DNA from: Spartinivicinus ruber
GTDB lineage: Bacteria > Pseudomonadota > Gammaproteobacteria > Pseudomonadales > Zooshikellaceae
DNA length: 64,000 nucleotides
Assembly: GCF_011009015.1 (NCBI RefSeq)
Contig: NZ_CP048878.1
Coordinates: 2,083,001 to 2,147,000 of the forward strand
Direction of reading: 5' to 3'
In this document: positions 14,901 to 23,086 of the stretch, in pieces
Layout: every line of letters starts with the position of its first letter
Numbering within the stretch: position 1 is the first letter of the stretch
Program-made: the position numbers and the translations under genes
Notes under the pieces: model-generated
What the model saw: only the letters and a program-made list of their open reading frames with translations
The model's database searches: none
What the model was told of the DNA's origin: nothing

Positions 14901-16202
14901 TATTCAATGCCGTTTGAAGTAGCTGATCCTGCTAAATTAGGTACCTATATTCAGTATTTACCTGGGAATGAGTGGAGTGATTACCAAATAGAGATGAAGT
15001 TGAGATCAATTGATGATGATCAGATAGGTATGATGTTTCGTGTAGTTGATAATCGGCATTACTACCGCTTTGGTTGGAATAGTTCAGGTAATCGTCGGCA
15101 ACTGGTGAAACGAGTAGGCAATGATTTTATTGTGCTGGCTGAAGATAATGTAGGTTATCAGTCTTGGGCTGTATATTCACTGAAAATAATGGCAAAAGGT
15201 AATCAATTGTCAGTGTTTATTAATAATCAGCTTATTTTTGATGTGACAGATAATAGTTACTTACAAGGTACTATTGCGTTATATAGTTGGGCTAACATTG
15301 GTAGTGAATTCAGTGAGTTATTGGTAACAGATTTAAGTGCTGGTATCAAACCACCACAAGTAATAGCAGAACAAGGACTACCAGCGGTCATTAATGAAAA
15401 TAGTCAGGTGAATTTAGCCGTGACGGTTGATAATGAACCGGCACCAACCACTCAATATAATTGGCAATTAATTGGGCCTGGTCAGTTAACTACCACCACA
15501 ACTGCAGTAACTAGCTATCAAGTGGCTGCGGTTGCAAAAGCTACACCAGTTAAAATTGTGAATAAGATAACAAATAATAACTTAAATACCCAACAAATAT
15601 TCTATGGTACAGTTGTTAATAGTCAGTTACCTAAACAGGTAATGGATGAATCTTTTGCTCAATGGAATGAGGCATTTTGGCAGGTGGTGACTGATGGTAA
15701 TATTTCCGCACCGGCACACTGGTATATTTCAGGGGGAATGTTGGTTGAAAATTCAAATGTATTTGCATTGCCTACAGACGCGACAGATATTACCAAGAAA
15801 GGCAGTTATTTAGTCTATCAACCTGGTTTACAATGGCAAAACTATCAATTTAACTGCTTGATTCGCAGTGATGACGATGATGCGGTAGGAGTGGCATTTC
15901 GCTATCAAGATCATCAACATTACTATCGATTTTCATGGGATAAACAACGACAGTACCGACGTTTGGTTAAGCGGGTAGGCGACAGTTATACTTTGCTGGC
16001 AGAAGATCATATTGCTTACCAACAGGGAAAAAGCTATCAACTAAAAATTGTTGCTAATGGTAATACTTTGCAAGTAGTGGTTGATGGTGAAACTATATTT
16101 AATGTGGTGGATCATAGCTTAAGTCATGGCACTATTGCACCTTATAGTTGGGGTAGTAATGGTAGTCGGTTTGATAATTTTGTGGTTGATTTGTTACCTT
16201 AA
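11967..16202 (+). CDS. Large secreted protein: propeller-like head, chitobiase-type domain and three lectin-like repeats
   Basis: 1411 residues with a signal peptide (LLIASLLLASAQLKVVAA). Reading from the N terminus: a kelch/beta-propeller-like region about 40-450 (repeated DLIIYGGGHANYGG, DRFITFGGAAFN, DVWLYKPIGW); a chitobiase/beta-hexosaminidase C-terminal-type domain about 455-530 (GVIYYTTNGVEPT); then three modules pairing an Ig/PKD-like domain (about 544-637, 836-929, 1128-1221) with a laminin-G/concanavalin-like domain (about 640-830, 938-1125, 1225-1411). The last share FRxxxxxHYYRFxW, RRLVKR and GTIxxYSWG. The repeats are divergent, so old. No catalytic motif is evident; cell-surface adhesion or polysaccharide binding is likely (inference). 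Confidence 0.7.
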   Translation: MLLYNYTKKWLLIASLLLASAQLKVVAAPDLTSLLAIIEPLQEGSWVKVNLNQFSDVWTPAELRPLYGVSNPTPRSIIGAWSSFAWDSNRGDLIIYGGGHANYGGNDVYRWRGTTRQWERASLPSEITQDSLGNWIAIDGVDAAPISAHTYDNQLFLPIIDRFITFGGAAFNNGDAYLRQISPFSAIRTGPYLFDPNKADGDKVGGTTGSHVQREQSFPSVIGGQMWQNRDIYQNIPGNPPLPFSFVNSTSAYTQENGKDVVYITARPGGGTASYLYKYTINDVNNPSLDQWALMGIYWSGIGGQGAGLYDPILNIYIRSGVSTFTFWDIAKAGNDNRNQPVNFTDLSGQFSVNPDYGMDYDSNRHQYLLWEGYSDVWALLPPTTASSDGWYIVKLPASQTAGPTLGPGVGILGKWKYIAQLDVFMGLQGSVVGDVWLYKPIGWEHPQLGPRALKPTIAPDSGDYSSPITVTMSTRQQQGVIYYTTNGVEPTIQSNIYTGPFSVAQAMTIKAMTVAPGVRNSRVTTVIYGGGGANPPSGETNQAPIINQVTISADPISDEQNTIITVLATDSDGPQPLSYQWQQVLGNGQITPISTTQIQYTPNDVTVTEQHQLRLEIFDGINTVSQLVEIIVTDANAPPPLYFNNFANSNLTDWQIVDQGSEQAPSNWLIEQGQLKQLSNIWSQPNDDGSFPNKLGTYLQYLLGTGWQNVVIDVDIQSLDDDAVGIMFRHDSAGNYYRFSWDQSRGYRRLVKYYNGSFTVLAEDQVPYITGQSYHLTVQADGNQLTVLVDQQPIFAVADNNNPLLQGTLSLYSWGNEGSIFDNLQVNGLEGQPQSPIINQLQVSANQINDQQQTQLAVEIFDPDTPIESLIVEWQIITGGGQLSNISGLQTIYTPNDVSNTEQHTLQVTVSDGIHYVSQQVIITVTDTESQEIPAALLDESFTSFDFANWEIVTEGTIQAPSQWEIQQNKLVQFSNVYSMPFEVADPAKLGTYIQYLPGNEWSDYQIEMKLRSIDDDQIGMMFRVVDNRHYYRFGWNSSGNRRQLVKRVGNDFIVLAEDNVGYQSWAVYSLKIMAKGNQLSVFINNQLIFDVTDNSYLQGTIALYSWANIGSEFSELLVTDLSAGIKPPQVIAEQGLPAVINENSQVNLAVTVDNEPAPTTQYNWQLIGPGQLTTTTTAVTSYQVAAVAKATPVKIVNKITNNNLNTQQIFYGTVVNSQLPKQVMDESFAQWNEAFWQVVTDGNISAPAHWYISGGMLVENSNVFALPTDATDITKKGSYLVYQPGLQWQNYQFNCLIRSDDDDAVGVAFRYQDHQHYYRFSWDKQRQYRRLVKRVGDSYTLLAEDHIAYQQGKSYQLKIVANGNTLQVVVDGETIFNVVDHSLSHGTIAPYSWGSNGSRFDNFVVDLLP

Positions 16203-16247
16203 ATGAGGGTATATAATGAGGCCGGATATGTTTAAAAGGAAAGAGTT

Positions 16248-17024
16248 TTGCTATTTATACTAGGACGTTATTTTATTGCCATGACTCTTCTAATTACAGT
16301 GAGTTTCCAGCTGATAGCAAGGGAATTAATCATTGGGGGCATTCCCGAGAAACCTATTCGTTATATAAATAAAAATGGTCATCCAGAAGGTATTGATGTA
16401 GATATTATCGATGCTATTTTTAATCAATTAAAAGTTGACTATAAAGTGGCAATTATTAGTTCATCTTCAAGGTTGGAGCAGCTCTGGAAAACCAGTAATA
16501 CTTTGGATATGGTGTTTACTTATTCATATAAAAAATGGCGTACTAAATATTTAATCTACCCTAGTGAGTCGCATATTACAACACAATATCATTTTTTTAT
16601 TTTACGAAAAAATAAAGGGAAGATTAAATATAATACTTTTGAGGATTTAAAAGGGCTAAAGGTTGGTATGACTGAAGGTTTTTCTTATACACCAGAGTTT
16701 CTACAAGCTGCTGAGTCAGGGATTTTTTATGTTGATAAAGTACCTATTAATGATTTACATATGAAAAAACTATTATTGGGCAGAATTGATGTTGTACCAC
16801 TACCTACAATGGTTACTTTATATGAAGCAAAAGTTGGTAATTATCGAGATGAAATAAGCTACTTACCTAAATCGGTTAAGGATAAACCTTATTATAATAC
16901 TTTTGTTAAAACATCTGATTACCCTAATGTGAAAAGAATAATCAGCCAGTATGACCAAATCTTAAAAAAGATGAAAGAAAATGGGGAGGTGCAAGCCATA
17001 TTTTCTAAATATGGGATTGAGTAA
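16248..17024 (+). CDS. Periplasmic solute-binding protein, SBP_bac_3 type (orphan)
   Basis: 258 residues. I keep the TTG start at 16248 because AAAGGAAAGAG lies just upstream at good spacing; ATG 16281 is the alternative. The signal sequence runs through LLITVSFQLIA. The mature protein opens with IIGGIPEKPIRYINKNGHPEGIDVDIIDAIF, the classical SBP_bac_3 N-terminal lobe, and closes with LKKMKENGEVQAIFSKYGIE. It lacks the PWKR segment of several paralogues here. Lies 45 nt after the giant surface protein gene and could be co-transcribed. No ABC partners adjacent. Confidence 0.78.
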   Translation: MLFILGRYFIAMTLLITVSFQLIARELIIGGIPEKPIRYINKNGHPEGIDVDIIDAIFNQLKVDYKVAIISSSSRLEQLWKTSNTLDMVFTYSYKKWRTKYLIYPSESHITTQYHFFILRKNKGKIKYNTFEDLKGLKVGMTEGFSYTPEFLQAAESGIFYVDKVPINDLHMKKLLLGRIDVVPLPTMVTLYEAKVGNYRDEISYLPKSVKDKPYYNTFVKTSDYPNVKRIISQYDQILKKMKENGEVQAIFSKYGIE

Positions 17025-17186
17025 TCCATTTTGATCATATATCAATGCTGATATTTTATTTTAATCATATGGATAATCATCTTAAAAATAATAAGAAATA
17101 AGTTTTATAAAAAGTAACGGGTGAATTTCGTGATTTGTATGGTAGGTTATTAGTCATTATTTAGTGCTAAAAAGGATTGATAGTCA

Positions 17187-17972
17187 TTGTTAAATAATTT
17201 TAGTATTAAAATTATTCCTTATTTACAGATATTAATAATGTCAACACTTGTTACTAGTACTGCCTTTGGGCAATGTGAGAAGAGTTTATATCGAATGGGA
17301 TATGCTTCTTTTTCTCCTTATATGTATAAAAATGATACAGGAGAAGTGACTGGCTTAGATTATAAGTTGACTCAATCAGTCTTTAAGTTAGCAAATTGCA
17401 AAGTTGAATTTGTACATATGCCATGGGCAAGAATAATTGCGCTGATAAAAGATGGCAAATTAGATATGACTGGATTTGCTTCAAAAACAGTAGAAAGAGA
17501 ACAGTTTGCCTTATTTTCAAATTTTTACCGATATGAAGAGCGACGCTTGATAATAAGAAAAGGTGAAGCTAAAAAATGGCCATTAAAATCATTGGCTGAT
17601 GTTATTGGGTTAAATATGAGGCTGGGTACTCTGATTGGTACTTGGCAAGGTAAAGAGTTTCATGAACTAATTAAGAATGACCAGTTTAAAGCTCAGGTTA
17701 CTAATGTTGCTGACTACTCTGACCGGTATGCTATGTTACTTTTAAACAGAATAGATGCTTTGCTGAGTGATAAGCTATTTATGCTATCTGAAGTAAGAAA
17801 AAAGGGTTTAGTAGAGCAGGTAGAAATCCACCCTTATATAGTAGAAAAAACACCTGTACACTATATGTTTAGTATGAAAACAGTGCCAATAAAGGATGTT
17901 GAACTAATTAACCAGTCATTGAAGAAATTTATAGAAACCGAAGATTATAAACAGTTATTTCTTATGGAATAA
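17187..17972 (+). CDS. Periplasmic solute-binding protein, SBP_bac_3 type (orphan)
   Basis: 261 residues from a TTG start at 17187 with AAGGA about 10 nt upstream; ATG 17238 is an alternative start inside the signal peptide. Mature N terminus after AFGQC, with RMGYASFSPYMYKNDTGEVTGLDYKL, then VEFVHMPWARIIALIKDGKLDMTGFAS and the lobe-two REQFALFSNFYRYEERRLIIRKG. Two cysteines (QCEK, LANCKVE) may form a disulfide. Fits polar amino-acid-type binding proteins; no transport neighbours. A clean terminator follows. Confidence 0.78.
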   Translation: MLNNFSIKIIPYLQILIMSTLVTSTAFGQCEKSLYRMGYASFSPYMYKNDTGEVTGLDYKLTQSVFKLANCKVEFVHMPWARIIALIKDGKLDMTGFASKTVEREQFALFSNFYRYEERRLIIRKGEAKKWPLKSLADVIGLNMRLGTLIGTWQGKEFHELIKNDQFKAQVTNVADYSDRYAMLLLNRIDALLSDKLFMLSEVRKKGLVEQVEIHPYIVEKTPVHYMFSMKTVPIKDVELINQSLKKFIETEDYKQLFLME

Positions 17973-18002
17973 ATTCCAATATAAGCTACTTAACTCTAAT
18001 TA

Positions 18003-18028
18003 AAAAAGACATCTATTAGTGTCTTTTT
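18003..18028 (+). terminator. Rho-independent terminator after the binding-protein gene
   Basis: Perfect 9-bp inverted repeat AAAAAGACA / TGTCTTTTT with an 8-nt loop, about 30 nt after the stop at 17972. It has A-tract and T-tract on opposite sides, so it may work in both directions. Confidence 0.75.
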
Positions 18029-18192
18029 AGGTTGGCACATATGCATTGAGTCTTCCGGATGCTGCTTTAATAGTTACGTGTTACCTGTTAGATGTGTGTG
18101 GAATGACTTACAAATGGTAAAAGTGGAATCTCTGCTTAATTGAGTATAATTAAACTCGAAATTAAAACCTCAGAGATTCCTTGGTTTAAAGC

Positions 18193-19410
18193 TTACTGAG
18201 GGCCAAAGTTACACTCTTGGGTAATATAATCACGGCCTTTCACAGTATAGACCAAATTCACTAATGAGTCATCTTCACACAATTTTGGATTTTTTCTAAA
18301 GATATGAGCTCCTCCCTGACTCCAAAAGAATAGTGACTCTGCATGCTTTATGCTATATAAGTGGTTGGCATCACTAACCTTAGCACTCAGAATTTCAAAG
18401 CCTGAATTTAACCCCGCCAATGAGTCGCTTAAAACGCTTAATAGAACACTATCAAGTTTTTCGCTATTAATATCTGTAGCTAATCTAGCCGATTCAAGCA
18501 CATCAGAAGGTTTTTTATAAAAGAACTTAACTGTGACTTTCTTATCAGTATCTAAAGTTGCAGTTGCACGAACACTGCTTTCAACACCGGTAAGCATTGT
18601 ATTTATTTTCAGAGCTAAGTCTGATATAGAGACGAATACGCCAGTAGCTACAGCTATCATAATCGGATTTGGTATAAAATCTGAGTTAGCCTTCCAGTCT
18701 ATTAACTCACTGTCAGGAACGGGACTCCACTTACCGTTATCATATTTATAGGTTGAGTCTGATTGATTGGTAAAATCTACAGTTAATTCCGGAGCAATAA
18801 TTTTTTCTATATAATTTCCCGTTTCTAATTCAGTTTGAAACCAAACTTTAACCTTTTCTATTGGGGTAACTTCAACTTTATAACCAGGTTCATAAGTCTC
18901 TGTATCAATAAAAAAAGGCTGAGGTTTGGTGCTACTATTTAATCCTGTTGCTAATGTAATATGAAAACTCTTTTCATAGAAATTTTGTGCAATATCAAAT
19001 TCAATTGAATTTGGGTTATCTGATTTAGATACGTTTTGAGAAAGCATTCCATATTGGTTTAATATTGTTTTCTGTCCTAACTTCATAGGAACATTAACAC
19101 CTTGAGCAACAACTTTTGAGGTAGGTGAAATTATATCAATACTAGTCGTGTTTGCTGTATATTGAGGTATCCAGCTATAGGTATTCGTGATTGCATAATC
19201 AGACCTGGACTCCCAAACAACATTGTATTTTTCAGCTCCTCCACTATTTACAGCCTTGGCAATGACCATATTTAACTTATTTTCTTTAAGAAACTTTACT
19301 TCATCCTGACTAAGAATGATGTTCAAATTTTTAGTAGTACCATCAGCAAAAGTGTACAAGCTAGACATCAGTAAAGGTATAACAAAAATACTTTTAAGAT
19401 CTAATTTCAT
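18193..19410 (-). CDS. Secreted protein of unknown family
   Basis: 405 residues with a signal peptide (SIFVIPLLMSSLYTFADG). I do not recognise the family. The N-terminal third (KYNVVWESRSDYAITNTYSW, then SWIPQYTANTTSIDII) and the middle (KVEVTPIEKVKVWFQTELET) are rich in alternating polar and hydrophobic residues, suggesting an all-beta fold. A hydrophobic, glycine-containing stretch around residues 253-280 (PIMIAVATGVFVSISDLALK) could be a membrane-inserting segment. A cysteine pair lies near the C terminus (KLCEDDS, TQECNFGPQ). A beta pore-forming or lectin-like secreted protein is conceivable, but that is speculation from shape only. GATAGATC precedes the ATG at 19410. Confidence 0.6.
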   Translation of the reverse strand: MKLDLKSIFVIPLLMSSLYTFADGTTKNLNIILSQDEVKFLKENKLNMVIAKAVNSGGAEKYNVVWESRSDYAITNTYSWIPQYTANTTSIDIISPTSKVVAQGVNVPMKLGQKTILNQYGMLSQNVSKSDNPNSIEFDIAQNFYEKSFHITLATGLNSSTKPQPFFIDTETYEPGYKVEVTPIEKVKVWFQTELETGNYIEKIIAPELTVDFTNQSDSTYKYDNGKWSPVPDSELIDWKANSDFIPNPIMIAVATGVFVSISDLALKINTMLTGVESSVRATATLDTDKKVTVKFFYKKPSDVLESARLATDINSEKLDSVLLSVLSDSLAGLNSGFEILSAKVSDANHLYSIKHAESLFFWSQGGAHIFRKNPKLCEDDSLVNLVYTVKGRDYITQECNFGPQ

Positions 19411-19960
19411 GATCTATCTCCAATATACTTTATAAGAATTTTAATAATATGTGTTTTACTCATAACTCAGTATCCTGTATGTCGTTTTTATATCACTAAA
19501 TGTCCCCCTTAATGCTCTATCGCTAAGTATATTCATCGTTCTCAATTAGCGAGTAAAAATATTTTTTAAATATTAAATACTAATCAGTGCGAGATTTTCC
19601 ACAAAAAAATAAACATCTAATTAGTTTAACTAGTCTCTTTTATCTAATTTAAAGTTCATTAGTCAGTAATAGAAAATATTTATTAATAATGAATCTACAG
19701 CTAATCTCAAAAATCAAGCTCGGATATTGATGAGCAGCAAATATGCCAATTATAAGTAATAGATAAAAATATTTCTTAAAGTGTTTACTTGCTGACTTCC
19801 TGTGTCTTTTAAATTAAAAGCTAATCTGGTATTTAAGTACTTAATGTATATAAAGTGTTAAAGAACCAGTTATAAGCAGCCTATAAGCTTGTAAAAACTT
19901 CTATAAGCATGTTATAAGCAAATTGCTTATTAAAATAAAAACAAGTAAGTATTTGCTTTA
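19411..19960. other. 550-bp AT-rich intergenic region
   Basis: No supportable gene. The region is divergent between the unknown secreted protein (minus) and the hybrid kinase (plus), so it should hold both promoters. Its only clear structure is the TATAAGC repeat cluster described separately. Confidence 0.6.
19871..19919. promoter_or_regulatory. Cluster of four TATAAGC repeats upstream of the hybrid kinase
   Basis: Exact TATAAGC copies begin at 19871, 19882, 19902 and 19913, all on the plus strand. The spacings are 11, 20 and 11 nt, close to one and two DNA helical turns, so all copies face the same side of the helix. They lie about 40 nt before the GTG start of the kinase gene. Protein-binding-site array is the inference. 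Confidence 0.45.
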
Positions 19961-22900
19961 GTGGTTTTTTATTTGGTTATGTGTGGTGAAATACTGAGCA
20001 GTGGCAAGAGTGGTCTACCTATTAAAATAACCGAGTCACTTGCTGGCGAGTTACTTAAAGTTGTTTTTTCCTTTTATTTGTTTATTACCTTAGCAGTTAC
20101 TTCTGTTCATATGGTAAGTGAGTGGTTGCATGCTAAAGCCGGTGTATCACAAGAGTTATCTGCTATTGCCAAGACGTTTCAACCGATACTTGCTAAAGCA
20201 TTGTGGGATGTAAATCATGAACAAGTAAGTAGTGTTTTATCTGGTTTGGTTGCTTATCCATCAGTTGAAGGGGTTGTACTCAAAGGAGAAACTGGTCAGG
20301 TCATTGGTAAAGTTGGGCAAGTTCCTAGTTCAACTTTATCCAGCTTAGTTCTTTCCAAAGCCAATGAAGGTCTAAAGAATGATGGACAGTATATCGATGA
20401 CAGTGTCTATAAATTCAAGATTAACTTTATTCATGAAGGGCAGCCAATCAATATAGGTGAAGTGGCTTTGTTTTCAAGTATGAGTGTTATTTTGAATGAA
20501 GTTAAGGTTGGGTTTTTCTTTATTATTGTTAACGCTGTTTTAAAAACAATTGCACTGTGGCTACTGTTTTTCTGGGTTTTTAATAAAAAGATTCGTAAAC
20601 CCTTGGCAGAGTTGACCCATGCCATAAAAGATATCAGATTAAACTCATTGAATAGCCAAAAAATTTCTATTAACACCAGAGTGCGTAATGAAATAGCTCT
20701 GTTAGTTGAAGCATTCAATCAAATGCTTGCAAGTTTATATAGTTCAAAAGCAACCATTATCGAAAAAAATAAACAGCTTAGTGAGAGCTCAGCACGGTTC
20801 CAAGCATTACTCGATAATGCACCTGCTATTATTACTATAACAAATAGGCAGCATCAGTATGTAATGGTAAATAAAGAGTATGAAAGAATTTTTAGCTCAT
20901 CTGCTTCTGAACAGACAGGCATTCAAACCGACCAAAACAATGTTAATAAGCAGGCTAGCATTTCTTTTTCTACAAATGATGATCAAGTTTTTGAAAAGCA
21001 ACAACCAATAGAAGTGGAAGAAACTATAAGGCTTGCTGATGGTGATCACACTTACTTATTGGTTAAGTTTCCTCTTTATGACTCAAAGGCCAAAATTAAA
21101 GATGTTGGCACTATCGCAACAGACATCACAAAACTTAAAAAGGCAGAACAAGTAATAGCGAATTATAATACTGAACTAGAAAAAACGGTTAACATTCGTA
21201 CTCAAGAGTTAGAGATTGCACAACAGAAAGCGTGTGAGGCAAATGCAGCAAAGAGCCAGTTTCTTGCTAATATCAGCCATGAAATTCGTACTCCACTGAA
21301 TGCTATTACGGGGTTAGCGTATTTAGCTTTGAAAACTAGCCTATCCCAAAAACAGAAAAATTATTTAAATAAAATTCAATCAGCTTCACAGACTTTACTA
21401 GGGATTATTAATAACACTTTGGATATGTCAAAGATAGAGGCTGGAAAGTTAATAATTGAAAATGCAAACTTTAGTTTGAAAAGAGTTGTAAGCACTATTG
21501 AGCAAATTTTTACAGAACAGATGAGAGAAAAGGGTTTGCATTTTATAGTAACTTTGAGTCCGCAGGTACCTGATTATTTGATAGGGGATGAATTAAGGCT
21601 ACAGCAGGTATTCATTAACTTGATCAACAATGCGATGAAATTTACTGATTCAGGTACAGTGAGTGTAACAATATTTGGGGACGGTAGTTATGTTAAACAA
21701 CAAAGTATTACTAATAAACAGGTAAATACAGCAGTATCAGAAAATAACCATGTATATATACGCTTTTATATAAAGGACACAGGCATTGGTATTGATGAAT
21801 CGAAAATAGACTCATTGTTTGAGAGTTTTACTCAAGCGGAAGCTGCCACGACCAGGCGTTATGGTGGCACCGGCCTGGGGCTTACTATTTGTCGCCAATT
21901 AGTAGAACTCATGGGAGGTGCCATTAGCGTAAAATCGGAATTAGGATACGGCAGTGAATTTATTGTAGAAATACCTTTTAATTTAGGTTATGTACCCTCT
22001 CAACCACTAGTAGAGCAAAACAAATCATTAGCTTGGAGAGGGTGTAGGGTCTTAGTAGTAGAGGATAACCAAGTTAATCAGCAGATAATTAGCGAGCTAT
22101 TAAGTCAAGCTGAAATTGATGTAAGTGTTGTAAATAATGGTAGTGAGGCAATTGCTAAAATGAGATGCCAGCACTACCAACTGGTATTGATGGATATCCA
22201 GATGCCAGGTTTGTCCGGTTATCAAACAGTAAGAAGAATACGTAAGTTGTCTGAGTTAAAAGATGTACCCATAATAGCGCTGACCTCGAATGCTTTGGAT
22301 GGGGAGCGAGAAAAAGCAATTCAAGCCGGGATGAACGACTTTCTAACGAAGCCGATTGATCCCTTGATATTCTATAATTGTTTATCTCGTTGGTTGAAAG
22401 ATTTTAGAAGTGAATCCTGTGTTACATTAGAGAAAAAGACAATTCAAGGCGATTTATTGTCAGATTGTTTACCTGGAATAAATATACAAATAGGCATTAG
22501 CCGAATTCAGGGTAATCAGCTAGCTTATGAAAAAATATTGAATGTATTTTATTCTGATCATTACTCTGATGGTTTGCAAGTTAAACAGTTGATTGAGCAA
22601 AATCATTTTGTTCCTGCCAGTAAAAAATTACACGCACTAAAAGGGGCTGCTGCTAATATTGGTGCCGATCAACTGGTTTTAGTTTTAGATAAATTAGAAA
22701 AAGCTTGTGGTAAGCGTAATTGTAAAGAGCAAGATATTTCAGATTTTATAAAAGAACACAATAGAGTGATTGTAGGTTTATGTAACTGGTCTGGCCTAGA
22801 TTATTCGCCTAAAAATAACGCCTTAATAGATACTACGATTGATCAAATGATTAGTATAGATGTTACTACCCATAAGAAAATAACAGCTTTGAGAGATAGT

Positions 22901-23086
22901 TTGTGTCAACATGCATTTTGTGCAAGTCAACAGGCAATAGAGATAAAAAGTAAAATTCCTACGACTTGTGCTGCTGCTTTTGAAAAACTTATACTCGCTA
23001 TTGCAGCTTTTGACTTTGATCAAGGGCTGAATATTGTTGATAGTATTATAAAAAAATTAAAAGTTACTACAAATGATGCAGAATAA
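19961..23086 (+). CDS. Hybrid sensor histidine kinase (HAMP-PAS-HisKA-HATPase-REC-HPt)
   Basis: 1041 residues from GTG 19961; ATG 19979 is also possible. Order: transmembrane helix about 30-50; periplasmic sensor about 55-175; second helix about 180-205; HAMP about 205-260; PAS about 275-395; HisKA with phospho-acceptor H440 (NISHEIRTPLNAI); HATPase with DTGIGI and GGTGLGLTI; receiver with D745 (LMDIQMPG) and the acidic pair at VVEDN; HPt with H891 (LHALKGAAAN). This is the full phosphorelay layout of ArcB/BarA-like unorthodox kinases. Its last 14 nt overlap the next gene, a response regulator with an AAA+ domain, so that is the likely output partner. The signal sensed is unknown. Confidence 0.92.
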   Translation: MVFYLVMCGEILSSGKSGLPIKITESLAGELLKVVFSFYLFITLAVTSVHMVSEWLHAKAGVSQELSAIAKTFQPILAKALWDVNHEQVSSVLSGLVAYPSVEGVVLKGETGQVIGKVGQVPSSTLSSLVLSKANEGLKNDGQYIDDSVYKFKINFIHEGQPINIGEVALFSSMSVILNEVKVGFFFIIVNAVLKTIALWLLFFWVFNKKIRKPLAELTHAIKDIRLNSLNSQKISINTRVRNEIALLVEAFNQMLASLYSSKATIIEKNKQLSESSARFQALLDNAPAIITITNRQHQYVMVNKEYERIFSSSASEQTGIQTDQNNVNKQASISFSTNDDQVFEKQQPIEVEETIRLADGDHTYLLVKFPLYDSKAKIKDVGTIATDITKLKKAEQVIANYNTELEKTVNIRTQELEIAQQKACEANAAKSQFLANISHEIRTPLNAITGLAYLALKTSLSQKQKNYLNKIQSASQTLLGIINNTLDMSKIEAGKLIIENANFSLKRVVSTIEQIFTEQMREKGLHFIVTLSPQVPDYLIGDELRLQQVFINLINNAMKFTDSGTVSVTIFGDGSYVKQQSITNKQVNTAVSENNHVYIRFYIKDTGIGIDESKIDSLFESFTQAEAATTRRYGGTGLGLTICRQLVELMGGAISVKSELGYGSEFIVEIPFNLGYVPSQPLVEQNKSLAWRGCRVLVVEDNQVNQQIISELLSQAEIDVSVVNNGSEAIAKMRCQHYQLVLMDIQMPGLSGYQTVRRIRKLSELKDVPIIALTSNALDGEREKAIQAGMNDFLTKPIDPLIFYNCLSRWLKDFRSESCVTLEKKTIQGDLLSDCLPGINIQIGISRIQGNQLAYEKILNVFYSDHYSDGLQVKQLIEQNHFVPASKKLHALKGAAANIGADQLVLVLDKLEKACGKRNCKEQDISDFIKEHNRVIVGLCNWSGLDYSPKNNALIDTTIDQMISIDVTTHKKITALRDSLCQHAFCASQQAIEIKSKIPTTCAAAFEKLILAIAAFDFDQGLNIVDSIIKKLKVTTNDAE

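Noticed and set aside
18032-18050. Sigma54 promoter (TTGGCACATATGCATT)
   Set aside because: The spacing to a GC at the -12 position is wrong (8 instead of 10 nt).
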